Positions 1 through 9,732 are shown, numbered from the stretch's first letter. The stretch is DNA of 64,000 nt from Streptomyces sp. B93 (GCF_018070565.1 NZ_JAGPXL010000008.1:1-64000), one strand, 5' to 3'. Program-made: numbers and translations. Notes: generated by a model not told the origin, from the letters alone.

Positions 1-15
1 GGTGGAGGGGGGCAG

Positions 16-1233
16 TTGGGGCCGGGGGTGGGTGCGTCGGCCGTCGGAGGGCGGGGGGTGCGGCGGCACTGGGGGCGGTGGGTGGGGGGTTGTGCGGCGC
101 TGGTGATGGTCGCCGTTGGCGGGGTGGGGTGGACGGTCTACCAGAAGCTGGACGGGAACATCACGCCCGACGAGGCCGCCGCGGCGGAGCTGGCGCGGTT
201 CGAGAAGGAACGGCCGACGTCCCTCGTGAAGGACGCGCAGAACATCCTGCTGATCGGGTCGGACTCGCGGGCCGGTCCCGGCAACGCCCGCTACGGACGG
301 GACCCGGGGACCGAGCGGTCCGACACCACGATCCTGCTGCACCTGTCGGGCGGGCGGCGCAGCGCGACCGCGGTCTCCTTCCCCCGGGACCTGATGGTGG
401 ACGTGCCGGGCTGCCGGAAGCGGGACGGCTCCCGCAGCGAGCCGATGTTCGCGATGCTCAACTACGCGTTCCAGATCGGCGGTTCGGCCTGCACGATCCG
501 GACCGTGGAGAAACTCACCGATATCCGCGTCGACCACCACATGGTCGTCGACTTCCAGGGGTTCAAACGGATGGTCGACGCCGTGGGCGGGGTGGAGGTC
601 TGCGTCGCGGAACCCATCAACGACAAGCAGGCGAAGCTGCGGCTGCCCGCGGGGCGGGTGAAACTCAACGGTGAGCAGGCACTGGGGTACGTGCGCGTCC
701 GCAAGACCCTCGGCAACGGCAGCGACACCGGCCGCATGGACCGCCAGCAGCAGTTCCTCGGGGCACTGGTCAGCAAGGTGCGCAGCAGTGACGTACTGAT
801 GAATCCGGTGAAGCTCTATCCGCTGCTGGATGCCGCGACGTCGTCGCTCACCACGGATCCGGGGCTGGCCAGTCTGCGTGGTTTGTACGAACTCGTACGT
901 GGCGTGCGCGACATTCCCACGGAACGCGTGCAGTTCCTGACGGTGCCGCGGGAGTCGTACGTCAATGACACCAACCGCGACCAGCTCGTCGAACCGGAGG
1001 CGGAGCGGCTGTTCGCGCGGTTGCGCCGGGACGCTCCGGTGGTCGTCGCGCAGGACATTCCGCGGAATTCCCCCGAAAGCGGCTTCTCGCACGGAGATTC
1101 GGGTCGACCGTCGTACGATGTCGGGCGGTACGAAGGAAGCAACTGGTACGACGGCAGGCTCTACCCCCGAGGCGACGTTTCCCCCGCGCCCACCTTTCGC
1201 GGGAATACGGCGGCAGAGGACGCCTGCAAGTAA
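16..1233 (+). CDS. LCP family protein (LytR-CpsA-Psr), no C-terminal extension
   Basis: Membrane-anchored LCP protein of 405 aa. The family transfers lipid-pyrophosphate-linked glycopolymers (teichoic-acid-like polymers, arabinogalactan) to peptidoglycan outside the membrane. One transmembrane helix lies at about residues 24-42. The LCP domain runs from about 75 to 250, with GSDSR at 81-85, DTT at 103-105, the catalytic-type FPRD at 122-125, and YVRVRK then GRMDRQQQF near 225-247. There is no LytR_C domain after it. I chose the TTG at 16 because GGAGGGGG sits 7 bases upstream and the third LCP gene has an almost identical TTG leader. It is the first of five LCP genes here. The polymer cannot be told from the sequence; the window edge hides what precedes it. 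Confidence 0.85.
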   Translation: MGPGVGASAVGGRGVRRHWGRWVGGCAALVMVAVGGVGWTVYQKLDGNITPDEAAAAELARFEKERPTSLVKDAQNILLIGSDSRAGPGNARYGRDPGTERSDTTILLHLSGGRRSATAVSFPRDLMVDVPGCRKRDGSRSEPMFAMLNYAFQIGGSACTIRTVEKLTDIRVDHHMVVDFQGFKRMVDAVGGVEVCVAEPINDKQAKLRLPAGRVKLNGEQALGYVRVRKTLGNGSDTGRMDRQQQFLGALVSKVRSSDVLMNPVKLYPLLDAATSSLTTDPGLASLRGLYELVRGVRDIPTERVQFLTVPRESYVNDTNRDQLVEPEAERLFARLRRDAPVVVAQDIPRNSPESGFSHGDSGRPSYDVGRYEGSNWYDGRLYPRGDVSPAPTFRGNTAAEDACK

Positions 1234-1433
1234 AACGCTCGCCAAGGACTCGCCAAGGCGACGAACGCCAGTCCAATGAATTGGGCGATTTTGCCCGGTT
1301 GTAGGGACGTGGAATTTGTCACCGCCGTCGCTCGACGCTGAGCTGGGCGGATAGTGTGAGCGACCTTGTACGAGACCCGAGCGCCTTTGAGGGGGAAGGC
1401 GCCGCGTGGCCCCGACGGAGGATTCAGACAACC

Positions 1434-3206
1434 GTGGACGCGCAAGGCCGTGGGCGGGCGGACGACATCGATCCCGCCGACCAGTGGGTGCTCAATCCGA
1501 ACACCGGCGAATACGAACTGCGACTGTCTCCTTCCGCACCGCAGTCACCGGTGCCCAGGCCCCGCAGGGCGGCCTCCCCGGGCAGCGGCGGGACCGCCAC
1601 CGTGCCGAGCGGTCGCAGGGCTGCGCCCGGCCGCTCGCCCGCCGCGCCGGACCGGGACGAGCCGGGCCGCGACGTCCCGGGACCGCGCAGACGCCGCGAC
1701 GCCCCCGAGGAACCGCCCCGCCGCCGTTCCCGACGCCCGGCGAAGAAGTCGAAGTCCAAGGCGAAGAAGGCCGTCATGTGGACGGGCGGCACCATGGCGT
1801 TCGTGCTGGTCGCCGTCGGTACCGCCGGATACCTGTACCTCAAGCACCTGGAGGGCAACGTCTCCACGACGGACGTCGGTGACGTGGCCGCCAACGGCTT
1901 CAGCAAGGACGAGGCCTTCAACATCCTGCTGATCGGCACCGACAAGCGCACCGGTGCGGGCAACGAGGGCTACGGCGACGCGGGCAGCGTCGGGCACGCG
2001 GACACCACGCTGCTGCTGCACGTGGCCGAGGACCGGTCGAACGCGACCGTGCTGAGCATCCCGCGCGACATGATCGTGGACATCCCGGACTGCGAGACCA
2101 AGCTCTCCGACGGCAGCACTACGGTCATCCCCGGGACCACCGGGCAACGCTTCAACACCAGCCTGGGCCAGAACGACCGGGACGCCGGCTGCACCATGCG
2201 CACGGTGGAGGCGGTCACGGGCATCGAGGTCGACCACTTCATGATGGCCGACTTCAACGCCGTGAAGACACTGACCACCGCGGTGGGCGGCGTCGACGTC
2301 TGCGTCGAGAAGGCGGTCGACGACCCGGACTCCAAGCTCAAGCTGCCCGCGGGCGAGTCGACCGTCGAGGGCGAACAGGCGCTCGCCTTCGTCCGCACCC
2401 GGCACGCCTGGGGCAACCAGGGCGACCTGGACCGCATCAAGGTGCAGCAGCAGTTCCTGGCGTCCCTGATGCGCAAGATGTCCTCGAGCGACACCCTGAC
2501 CAGCCCCGCCAAGCTGCTCAAACTGGCGGAGGCGGCCACCAACGCGCTGACCGTGGACACCGCCATCGGCAAGGTCGGCACGCTCAAGGACGTCGCGCTG
2601 GAGCTGAAGAAGGTGCCGCCGAAGAACATCTCCTTCGCCACGGTCCCGGTCGTCGACAACCCCGCAGAAACGGTCAAGGCGACGGTCGTCCTCGACGAGA
2701 CCGCGGCCCCCCCGGTCTTCGAAGCCATCAAGAACGACGTCTCCTTCACCGAGGTCGAGCAGAAGAAGAAGGCGCAGAAGAAGAAGGAGAAGGCCGCCGT
2801 CGCCGCGCGGCTGGAGGGGGCGAAGGCCGACGCGTCCGAGGTGCGGGTCAGGATCCTCAACGGGGGCGCGCCCTCGGGGTCCGCGCAGGAGACGCTCAAC
2901 TGGCTCCAGCTGGAAGAGGGCGTGACGAAGTCCGAGAACGCGGGCAACGCGGACGAGGAGCTGAGCAAGACCACGCTGGAGTACGCGCCGGACCAGGCCG
3001 ACCAGGCCCGTCGGCTCGCCGCCATCATGGGGCTGTCCGGCTCGGCGATGAAGCCGGGCGAGAGCGTCCTGAACGCGCAGGGCCTGCCGACGATGACGCT
3101 GACGCTGGGCGAGGACTTCAAGGGCGCGGGCGTGTCGCTCACCGCACCGACGAAGGCACCGGACGTGGACAAGTCGACGGCCGACAAGGTCCAGTGCGCA
3201 AGCTGA
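1434..3206 (+). CDS. LCP family protein with C-terminal LytR_C domain
   Basis: Large LCP protein of about 590 aa. A basic, proline-rich cytoplasmic tail of roughly 120 residues is followed by one membrane helix, the LCP domain (IGTDKR, DTTLLLH, IPRDM, VRTRHAW, LDRIKVQQQF), a lysine-rich segment, and a LytR_C domain starting near EVRVRILNGG. LytR_C accompanies LCP domains in many actinobacteria. The GTG at 1434 is preferred over an in-frame GTG at 1356 because GGAGGA lies 11 bases upstream of 1434 and the earlier start has no clear ribosome site. The 200 bases before it presumably hold its own promoter. A hairpin at 3202-3228 covers the stop codon, so transcription probably ends here. Polymer specificity is unknown. 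Confidence 0.85.
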   Translation: MDAQGRGRADDIDPADQWVLNPNTGEYELRLSPSAPQSPVPRPRRAASPGSGGTATVPSGRRAAPGRSPAAPDRDEPGRDVPGPRRRRDAPEEPPRRRSRRPAKKSKSKAKKAVMWTGGTMAFVLVAVGTAGYLYLKHLEGNVSTTDVGDVAANGFSKDEAFNILLIGTDKRTGAGNEGYGDAGSVGHADTTLLLHVAEDRSNATVLSIPRDMIVDIPDCETKLSDGSTTVIPGTTGQRFNTSLGQNDRDAGCTMRTVEAVTGIEVDHFMMADFNAVKTLTTAVGGVDVCVEKAVDDPDSKLKLPAGESTVEGEQALAFVRTRHAWGNQGDLDRIKVQQQFLASLMRKMSSSDTLTSPAKLLKLAEAATNALTVDTAIGKVGTLKDVALELKKVPPKNISFATVPVVDNPAETVKATVVLDETAAPPVFEAIKNDVSFTEVEQKKKAQKKKEKAAVAARLEGAKADASEVRVRILNGGAPSGSAQETLNWLQLEEGVTKSENAGNADEELSKTTLEYAPDQADQARRLAAIMGLSGSAMKPGESVLNAQGLPTMTLTLGEDFKGAGVSLTAPTKAPDVDKSTADKVQCAS

Positions 3207-3228
3207 CGTTCATTCGGTGAACGTCAGC
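3202..3228 (+). terminator. Hairpin terminator over the stop codon of the second LCP gene
   Basis: Perfect 11-bp arms (GCTGACGTTCA at 3202-3212 and its complement at 3218-3228) flank a TTCGG loop. The TGA stop at 3204-3206 lies in the left arm. There is no U-tract, which is usual in Streptomyces. Confidence 0.6.
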
Positions 3229-3375
3229 GGTCGCTTGTGAACAGGGGGTTCGTCCGAGTCTGACTCTCGGTGACCGGACGACCGCAAATTGGGGGGTAAC
3301 CCAACGGGTCCGTCGTGCGTCTGACTTGACGCGGGACGGACCCGTGTCGGGTACAGGGCGGGGAGGGGCGGCCAG

Positions 3376-5028
3376 TTGGCGCGCAGCAGTGTGCGGGAGG
3401 ATGTGGCCTCGGCGCCTTCGGCGGAGGACACCATGCCTCTCGCGACGAAGGACGCGGAGCGCACCGGTGACGAAGAGGCACCGGGTTCCGGCCGCCACGG
3501 CGGCGGCGGGGGCGGCGGACCGCGCCGTACCGGCGCGGGGTCGCGGGGGCGGCGGGTACTGCGCTGGACGGCGATGGCGCTCTCGGTGGTGGTACTGGGC
3601 ACGGCGGGCGCCGGATACCTCTACTACCAGCACCTGAACGACAACATCAAGAAGGACGACCTCAACCTCGGGGACAGCAAGGTCGCCGCGCCGACGCCGA
3701 ACGCCGCCGGGCAGACGCCGCTGAACATCCTGCTCATCGGCTCCGACGCGCGCGACAGCAAGGCGAACCAGAAGCTCGGCGGCGCCCGGGAGACGTTCGG
3801 GGCGCCCCCGCTCGCGGACGTCCAGATGCTGCTGCACCTGTCCGCGGACCGGTCCAACATGTCCGTCGTCAGCATGCCGCGCGACACCCTCGTACAGATA
3901 CCGAAGTGCACCGACCCCGACGACGGCGAGGTGTACCCCGCCAGCGACGGCCGGACCATGACCAACGAGAGTCTCGGTCACGGCGGGCCCGGCTGCACGG
4001 TCGCGACCTGGCAGGAGCTGACCGGCATCCACATCGACCACTTCATCATGGTCGACTTCGCCGGTGTGGTGTCGATGGCGGACGCGGTCGGCGGGGTGCC
4101 GGTGTGCGTGGACGCCAACATCCACTCCCGCGACAGCAAGGGGCACGGCTCCGGGCTGAAGCTGGAGAAGGGCACGCACCCGGTCAAGGGCGAGCAGGCC
4201 CTCCAGTGGCTGCGGACGCGGTACGGCTTCGAGGACGGCAGCGACCTCGCCCGCGCCAAGGCCCAGCACATGTACATGACGTCGATGGTCCGCGAGCTGC
4301 GCGAGAACGCCACCCTGAGCAGCCCCAACAAGCTGCGCAAGCTCGCCGAGCAGGCCACCAAGGCGCTCACCGTCGACCCGGGCCTGGACACCGTCAAGAA
4401 GCTCTACGACCTCAGCAACGAGCTGCGGAAGGTGGAGCCGGAGCGGATCACCATGACGACGATGCCGAACCGGCTGGTCGGCAACCGGGTGGAGCCCACC
4501 GAGGACGCCGAGCAGCTGTTCCGGCTGGTGCGTGAGGACATCTCGCTGGACGGCAAGGACGCCCCGAAGAAGACCGGGGACGCCGACGACAAGGAGTCCG
4601 ACGACCCGGCCGCCCCGGACGCGGAGATCGCCGTACAGGTGCAGAACGGCACCAGCACCGAGGCGCTGGGCGCCGCCAACGGGCGGGCCAGTACCGTGGC
4701 CGGTCAGCTGGCGGAGCTGGGCTTCACGGGCGCCGTGGCCGACCCGTCCACGATCCTGAGCGAGGACCGGACCGTCGTCCGCTACCCGAGCGCGGACCTG
4801 GAGGGCGACGCCCAGGCGGTGGCCAAGTCACTGGGGATTCCGCTGGGTTCGGTGAAGAAGTCGACACAGGTGTCCGGGGTGACGCTGGTCGTCGGCGCCG
4901 ACTGGCGCGAGGACACCGCCTACGAGGCGCCCGAGCAGGACAACACCACCCCGGACAGCGCGGACGTCCTCAACGGTGCCGACGACGAGGCGTGCATGCA
5001 CGTGGACCCGAACTTCAGCTGGTCCTGA
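3376..5028 (+). CDS. LCP family protein with C-terminal LytR_C domain
   Basis: Third LCP protein, 550 aa. It has a Gly/Arg-rich cytoplasmic tail of about 60 residues, one membrane helix (LRWTAMALSVVVLGTAGAG), an LCP domain with IGSDAR, MPRDTL, LRTRYGF and LARAKAQHM, and a LytR_C domain from about EIAVQVQNGT to VVGADW. The TTG start at 3376 has GGAGGGG 7 bases upstream and mirrors the leader of the first LCP gene. An ATG at 3433 would remove 19 residues without touching a domain. It converges with the GT2 gene, whose stop is only 7 bases downstream. Role inferred from family: ligation of a lipid-linked glycan to the wall. Confidence 0.85.
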   Translation: MARSSVREDVASAPSAEDTMPLATKDAERTGDEEAPGSGRHGGGGGGGPRRTGAGSRGRRVLRWTAMALSVVVLGTAGAGYLYYQHLNDNIKKDDLNLGDSKVAAPTPNAAGQTPLNILLIGSDARDSKANQKLGGARETFGAPPLADVQMLLHLSADRSNMSVVSMPRDTLVQIPKCTDPDDGEVYPASDGRTMTNESLGHGGPGCTVATWQELTGIHIDHFIMVDFAGVVSMADAVGGVPVCVDANIHSRDSKGHGSGLKLEKGTHPVKGEQALQWLRTRYGFEDGSDLARAKAQHMYMTSMVRELRENATLSSPNKLRKLAEQATKALTVDPGLDTVKKLYDLSNELRKVEPERITMTTMPNRLVGNRVEPTEDAEQLFRLVREDISLDGKDAPKKTGDADDKESDDPAAPDAEIAVQVQNGTSTEALGAANGRASTVAGQLAELGFTGAVADPSTILSEDRTVVRYPSADLEGDAQAVAKSLGIPLGSVKKSTQVSGVTLVVGADWREDTAYEAPEQDNTTPDSADVLNGADDEACMHVDPNFSWS

Positions 5029-5034
5029 CCGGCG

Positions 5035-6078
5035 TCAGCTCAGCTCCGCGGTGTCCGTGCTGCGCACCGCGGGGCGGCGGCTCGCGATCACCTTCCTGGC
5101 CAGCGACCTGGGGCTGGTCAGGAAGCCCCAGCCCCACGACATGTGCATGGTGGCCAGGGCGACGGGGATCTGGAGGCGGGCCTTCAGCGGCAGCCCCTTG
5201 CCCGCGGGGACGGAACCGGCGGCGATCGCCGCGAGGTAGCCGCCGGGAACCAGCAGGCCCCACGGGGTGAGCAGGGCGCCGACGACAAGGCCCGCCGCTA
5301 TCGCGCACACCGCGGTGGGCGGGGCGAGATAGCGCAGGTTGATGGAGCCGGAGTGGTAACGGGCGACGACGTGCCGCCAGCGGCCGTAGTCCTTGTACTG
5401 CTTGGCCAGCGCCCGCACGCTGGGCCGGGGCCGGTACGACACCCTCAGCTCGGGCGAGAACCAGATCAGCCCGCCCGCTTCCCTGATGCGGAAGTTCAGC
5501 TCCCAGTCCTGGGCGCGGATGAACTCCTCGTTGTAGCCGCCCTGCTGTTCCAGGGCCGCGCGGCGGAAGACACCGAGGTAGACCGTCTCTGCCGGGCCCG
5601 CCTGACCGCCGGTGTGGAAGGCCGCGTTGCCGACGCCGATCTTCGAGGTCATCGCCGCGGCGACGGCGTGCTCCCAGTCGTTCTCGCCCTCGGCGTGCAT
5701 GATGCCGCCGACGTTCTGCGCGCCGGTCTCCTCCAGGAGGCGTACGGCGGTGGCGATGTAGTCGGGCGAGAGCATGCCGTGCCCGTCGACGCGGACGACC
5801 ACCGGGTGCCGGGAGGCCTTGATGGCGGCGTTCAGCGCGGCGGGGGTGCGGCCCGTCGGGTTGGGGACGGTGTGGACGCGCGGGTCCTCCCGGACCAGCT
5901 CGGCCGCGATCTCGTCCGTGCGGTCCGTGGAGGGACCGAGGGCGATCACGACCTCCATCTCACCGTCGTACTCCTGGGCGAGGATGGCCCGGACGGCGCC
6001 GCGCAGATGCCGCTCCTCGTTGAGGACGGGCATGATGACGGACACGGGCGGAAGCTGCACGTCGGACTTGGCGTTCAT
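5035..6078 (-). CDS. GT2 family glycosyltransferase
   Basis: 347-aa GT-A-fold family 2 glycosyltransferase. The N-terminus has the nucleotide-sugar fold (VSVIMPVLNEE), a VDGHG motif in the DxD position, and AQDWELNFRI matching the acceptor/catalytic region. Hydrophobic stretches at about 250-315 suggest two or three C-terminal membrane helices, so it probably acts at the inner face of the membrane on a lipid acceptor. The ATG at 6078 has GAGGG a few bases upstream. It lies between LCP genes and is divergent from the fourth, which suggests it helps build the glycan that the LCP proteins attach; that link is inference. Sugar donor and acceptor are unknown. Confidence 0.85.
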   Translation of the reverse strand: MNAKSDVQLPPVSVIMPVLNEERHLRGAVRAILAQEYDGEMEVVIALGPSTDRTDEIAAELVREDPRVHTVPNPTGRTPAALNAAIKASRHPVVVRVDGHGMLSPDYIATAVRLLEETGAQNVGGIMHAEGENDWEHAVAAAMTSKIGVGNAAFHTGGQAGPAETVYLGVFRRAALEQQGGYNEEFIRAQDWELNFRIREAGGLIWFSPELRVSYRPRPSVRALAKQYKDYGRWRHVVARYHSGSINLRYLAPPTAVCAIAAGLVVGALLTPWGLLVPGGYLAAIAAGSVPAGKGLPLKARLQIPVALATMHMSWGWGFLTSPRSLARKVIASRRPAVRSTDTAELS

Positions 6079-6251
6079 AGGGCCCTCACGTTACCGCGTA
6101 CGGGGGACAGCGATGCGCGCCGCGGGGGCGGTACACCGGGCAGCAGATCGTATGGGCCTACGGTGCTCACGGATCCCCCGCCCCCTTGTGCCCGGGATCT
6201 CCACGCACGGCCCGAGCGCCCGGCCCCGGCGCCCGCCCCGGAGGTGTCCCC

Positions 6252-7727
6252 ATGCCCCGCACCACCCCGCCCCGCTCCCCCGCAGCCCGGCCGCCGCGCC
6301 GCCCGCGGCAGCGCCAGGGCGGACGTCCGCCCGTACGGCCCAGGCGCCCGCGCTGGGCCATGCGGGCGGTGACGACGCTGTCGGTGCTGGTGCTGGCGTC
6401 GGCGGGCATCGGGCACGCGGTGCTGACCGGGCTGGAGTCCGACATCGCCCGTGTGGACGCCTTCCGCGACATGAAGAACCGGCCGCGCGCCGGGCACGGC
6501 ATGAACGTGCTGCTGGTCGGCACCGACGGCCGCGACAGGATCTCGGAGGCGGAGCGGCGGGCGTACCGGCTCGGCGGTGAGCCCTGCCACTGCACCGACA
6601 CGATCATGATCGTGCACATCTCGGAGGACCGGGAGCGGGCCAGCGTCGTCAGCCTGCCGCGCGACTCGTACGCCGAACTGCCCGCGCACACCGACGCCAC
6701 CACCGGCGCCCGGCACCGGCCGCACCCCATCAAGCTGAACGCGGCGTACGCGGAGGGCGGGCCGCAGCTGACCGTGCGGACCGTGGAGCAGATGACCCGG
6801 GTGAAGATCGACCACTACCTGGAGGTCGACTTCACCAGCTTCATGAAGACCGTCGACGTCCTCGGCGGGGTGAAGATGTGCACCGCCAAGCCGCTGAAGG
6901 ACTCCCACAGCGGCCTCGACCTGCCCGCCGGGACGCATGACCTCAACGGCGGCCAGGCCCTCCAGTACGTCCGCGCCCGCTATGTCGACGGCGCCTCCGA
7001 CCTGGGGCGGATGGAGCGGCAGCAGCGTTTCCTCGCCGCGCTCGTGGACCGGGCGACGTCCTCCGGGGTGCTGCTGAACCCGATGAAGTTCCGGGACGTC
7101 ACCCGGGCCGTGCTGGGCTCGGTCCGCGCGGACGAGGGCTTCGGCACGGACGAACTGCTGGCGCTGGGCCGGGCGATGCGGAACTTCTCCCCTTCGTCCT
7201 CCGAGTTCACCACCGTCCCGATCGGGCAGATGGGGTACGCCGTCGAAGGCGTCGGTTCGACGCTGAAGTGGGACCCCGTCAAGGCGGGGCGGCTCTTCCA
7301 GGCCCTGCGCGAGGACCGGCCGCTGTCCGCGGAGCGGCCGAAGAGCACCCCGGTGCCGCGGGTCGAGGTGGCGCCGTCGGAGATCCGCGTCCAGGTGGAG
7401 AACGGCACCCCGACCGCCGGACTCGGCAAACGCGTCGACACCGCGCTGGCGGCGGCCGGGTTCCGCACCACCGGCCTGCCCGCGAACGCGGCCGACACCT
7501 CCGTGAGCCGTACGGTCGTCGCCTACGACCCCCGCTGGGACCGCTCCGCCAAGTCCCTCGCAGCGGCCCTGCCGGGCAGCGAGCTGCGGGCGGTGCGGGG
7601 GCAGGGGGCGACCCTGAAGGTGATCGTCGGCTCGGACTTCCGCCAGGTGCGGAAGGTACGGCCGCAGGAGCGGCCCGCGCAGGGGGAGTCGCCGGTGGTG
7701 CGGGGCGACGAGGTGAAGTGCCCGTAG
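6252..7727 (+). CDS. LCP family protein with C-terminal LytR_C domain
   Basis: Fourth LCP protein, about 491 aa. A Pro/Arg-rich cytoplasmic tail precedes one membrane helix (VTTLSVLVLASAGIGHAVL). The LCP domain shows VGTDGRD, DTIMIVHIS, LPRDSY, YVRARYVDG and LGRMERQQRF, and a LytR_C domain follows from about EIRVQVENGT to IVGSDF. ATG 6252 is chosen because GGAGG sits 7 bases before it; a longer reading frame begins at 6186 without a ribosome site. It is divergent from the GT2 gene, and the shared 170-base gap should hold both promoters. It converges on the thioesterase. Substrate unknown. Confidence 0.85.
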   Translation: MPRTTPPRSPAARPPRRPRQRQGGRPPVRPRRPRWAMRAVTTLSVLVLASAGIGHAVLTGLESDIARVDAFRDMKNRPRAGHGMNVLLVGTDGRDRISEAERRAYRLGGEPCHCTDTIMIVHISEDRERASVVSLPRDSYAELPAHTDATTGARHRPHPIKLNAAYAEGGPQLTVRTVEQMTRVKIDHYLEVDFTSFMKTVDVLGGVKMCTAKPLKDSHSGLDLPAGTHDLNGGQALQYVRARYVDGASDLGRMERQQRFLAALVDRATSSGVLLNPMKFRDVTRAVLGSVRADEGFGTDELLALGRAMRNFSPSSSEFTTVPIGQMGYAVEGVGSTLKWDPVKAGRLFQALREDRPLSAERPKSTPVPRVEVAPSEIRVQVENGTPTAGLGKRVDTALAAAGFRTTGLPANAADTSVSRTVVAYDPRWDRSAKSLAAALPGSELRAVRGQGATLKVIVGSDFRQVRKVRPQERPAQGESPVVRGDEVKCP

Positions 7728-7748
7728 CACTGGCCTCCGTGGGCCGTC

Positions 7749-8333
7749 TCAGTCCTCGAAGCCCTCGGCCGCCCGCTGGGCGCGCAGCTCCGTGATCGCG
7801 CGGCGGCGGGCCAGGCGGTGGGTGCGGCGGATCTGGGCCTCCTGGAAGCGGCGCTTGTCGCGCTCGGTCTCCGGCAGGACCGGCGGCACCCGGCGGGGCT
7901 TGCCGTCGGCGTCGACGGCGGCGAAGACCAGGTAGGCGGAGCCGACCTGGGTGGGCGGGGCGGACTCGTTCCAGCGCTCGGCGAGGACGCGTACGCCGAC
8001 CTCCATGGAGGTCCGGCCGGTCCAGTTGACCTGGGCCTTCACATGGACGAGGTCGCCGACGCGGACGGGTTCGAGGAACGCCATCTCGTCCATGGAGGCG
8101 GTGACGGCGGGACCGCCGCTGTGCCGGCCGGCGACGGCCCCGGCGGCGTCGTCGACGAGCTTCATGATCACGCCACCGTGCACGGTGCCCAGCAGGTTGG
8201 TGTCGCTGTGGGTCATGATGTGGCTGAGCGTGGTCCGGGAAGCGGAGGTGGGCTTGCCCGGCAGGTCCGCCTCGGCGGGTATATCCGTGATGCCGGGGTT
8301 CTCCGGCTCCGGTGCGCTGGCCTGGTCTGTCAT
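7749..8333 (-). CDS. Acyl-CoA thioesterase, hotdog fold
   Basis: 194-aa cytoplasmic hotdog-fold thioesterase that should hydrolyse acyl-CoA to free acid and CoA. The family signature is clear: LLGTVHGGVIMKLVDDAAG followed by a DEMAFLEPVRVGD segment. The C-terminus is a basic tail rich in Arg and Glu. ATG 8333 has AGGTGGAGG directly upstream; the reading frame stays open a further 213 bases but without a ribosome site. It is divergent from the fifth LCP gene across about 118 bases. Chain-length preference cannot be read from the sequence. It resembles the YciA/acot group rather than the type II polyketide-editing thioesterases. Confidence 0.85.
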   Translation of the reverse strand: MTDQASAPEPENPGITDIPAEADLPGKPTSASRTTLSHIMTHSDTNLLGTVHGGVIMKLVDDAAGAVAGRHSGGPAVTASMDEMAFLEPVRVGDLVHVKAQVNWTGRTSMEVGVRVLAERWNESAPPTQVGSAYLVFAAVDADGKPRRVPPVLPETERDKRRFQEAQIRRTHRLARRRAITELRAQRAAEGFED

Positions 8334-8451
8334 GGCCTCCACCTTATGCCGAAGCGACATCCGGGGTTTTTGTGTCAGCTTCGCAACAGCGGCGCTCCTA
8401 TTTTCCGCCATCCCTTGTAAGGACCACGGCCGCGACCGGCAGACTGGGCGC

Positions 8452-9732
8452 ATGAACGATTGGCCCCAGGGGTGGTCCGACGACAACCGCGGCACCCGGT
8501 ACGGACGCGGCAGCTCCGGTGCGCAGCCCGAGAGCGCCCGCGTCATGCGCCAGGTGCGGCGCGGACCCTCGGTACCCCCCGGCGGGGGCCAGGCGGCACC
8601 GCCGTATCCGGCTGGCGTCCCGCAGCAGCCGTCGTACGTCGACGGACACGGTGAGGCGGGCTACGACAGCGGTTACAACACCGGCCAGGTCTACGGCAGC
8701 CCCGGCGGCCGGGGCCCCGGCGGCGGGGGCGGGTACGGCGAACCGCGCCCCGCGCCGAACTGGCGGCGCCGCATCAAGATCACCGCGATCACGGTCGTGA
8801 CCGTCCTGCTGGTCACCACCATCGGCACCTACTTCTGGGCCGACTCCAAGCTCAACCGCGAGGTCGACCTGTCCAAGGTGATCGACAGACCCGAGGCGGG
8901 CGAGGGCACCAACTACCTGATCGTCGGCTCCGACAGCCGCGAGGGCATGTCCGCCGAGGAGAAGAAGGAACTGCACACCGGGTCCGCCGAGGGCAAGCGC
9001 ACGGACTCGATGATGATCCTGCACACCGGCGACAACGGCTCCACCCTCATCTCCCTGCCCCGCGACTCCGACGTGGAGATCCCCACCTTCGTGGGCTCCG
9101 AGTCCGGCAAGACGTACCAGGGCACGGGCCGCCACGTGAAGCTGAACGCCGCCTACGCCGAGGACGGCCCCGAACTGCTGGTCCGCACGGTCGAGTTCAA
9201 CACCGGCCTGCACATCGACCACTACGTCGAGATCGGCTTCGCGGGCTTCGCGAACATCGTCGACGCGGTCGGCGGCGTCGAGATCGACATCCCGCAGGAC
9301 ATCAAGGACACCAAGTCCGGCGCCGACCTGAAGAAGGGCAAGCAGACCCTGAACGGCGAGGAGGCGCTCGCCTTCGTCCGCACCCGCTACGCGCTCGCCG
9401 GGTCCGACCTGGACCGCACCAAGAACCAGCAGAAGTTCCTCTCCGCCCTCGCCAACCAGGTCGCCACGCCGGGCACGGTCCTCAACCCGTTCAAGCTGTA
9501 CCCGACCATGGGCGCGGGCCTCGACTCCCTCATCGTCGACAAGGAGATGGGCCTGTTCGACCTCGCCTCCATGTTCTGGGGCATGAAGAGCGTCAGCGGC
9601 GGCGAGGGCACGTCCATGAACATGCCGATCTCCGGCTCCTCCGGCGGCAACCTCATCTGGGACAAGGCCAAGGTGAAGACGCTGGTGGAGCAGTTGAACA
9701 ACGACGAGAAGGTCACGGTGACGAGTGACTGA
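8452..9732 (+). CDS. LCP family protein, glycine-rich N-terminus
   Basis: Fifth LCP protein, 426 aa. The first ~100 residues are Gly/Pro/Tyr-rich and cytoplasmic, then comes one helix (KITAITVVTVLLVTTIGTYF) and the LCP domain (VGSDSRE, DSMMILH, LPRDSD, VRTRYAL, LDRTKNQQKF). It ends without LytR_C, like the first gene of the set. ATG 8452 begins the natural start MNDWPQGW. Its last bases, GTGACGAGTGACTGA, overlap the start of the HAD gene by 8 bases, so the two are probably translated together. Biochemical role by family: wall glycopolymer transfer. Confidence 0.85.
   Translation: MNDWPQGWSDDNRGTRYGRGSSGAQPESARVMRQVRRGPSVPPGGGQAAPPYPAGVPQQPSYVDGHGEAGYDSGYNTGQVYGSPGGRGPGGGGGYGEPRPAPNWRRRIKITAITVVTVLLVTTIGTYFWADSKLNREVDLSKVIDRPEAGEGTNYLIVGSDSREGMSAEEKKELHTGSAEGKRTDSMMILHTGDNGSTLISLPRDSDVEIPTFVGSESGKTYQGTGRHVKLNAAYAEDGPELLVRTVEFNTGLHIDHYVEIGFAGFANIVDAVGGVEIDIPQDIKDTKSGADLKKGKQTLNGEEALAFVRTRYALAGSDLDRTKNQQKFLSALANQVATPGTVLNPFKLYPTMGAGLDSLIVDKEMGLFDLASMFWGMKSVSGGEGTSMNMPISGSSGGNLIWDKAKVKTLVEQLNNDEKVTVTSD

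Noticed and set aside
1356-1433. Upstream extension of the second LCP protein
   Set aside because: GTG at 1356 has no ribosome site, while GTG 1434 has GGAGGA and gives a natural N-terminus.
3139-4269. Long minus-strand frame opposite the third LCP gene
   Set aside because: A shadow of high GC third positions; no ribosome site and low-complexity Val/Gly/Arg content.
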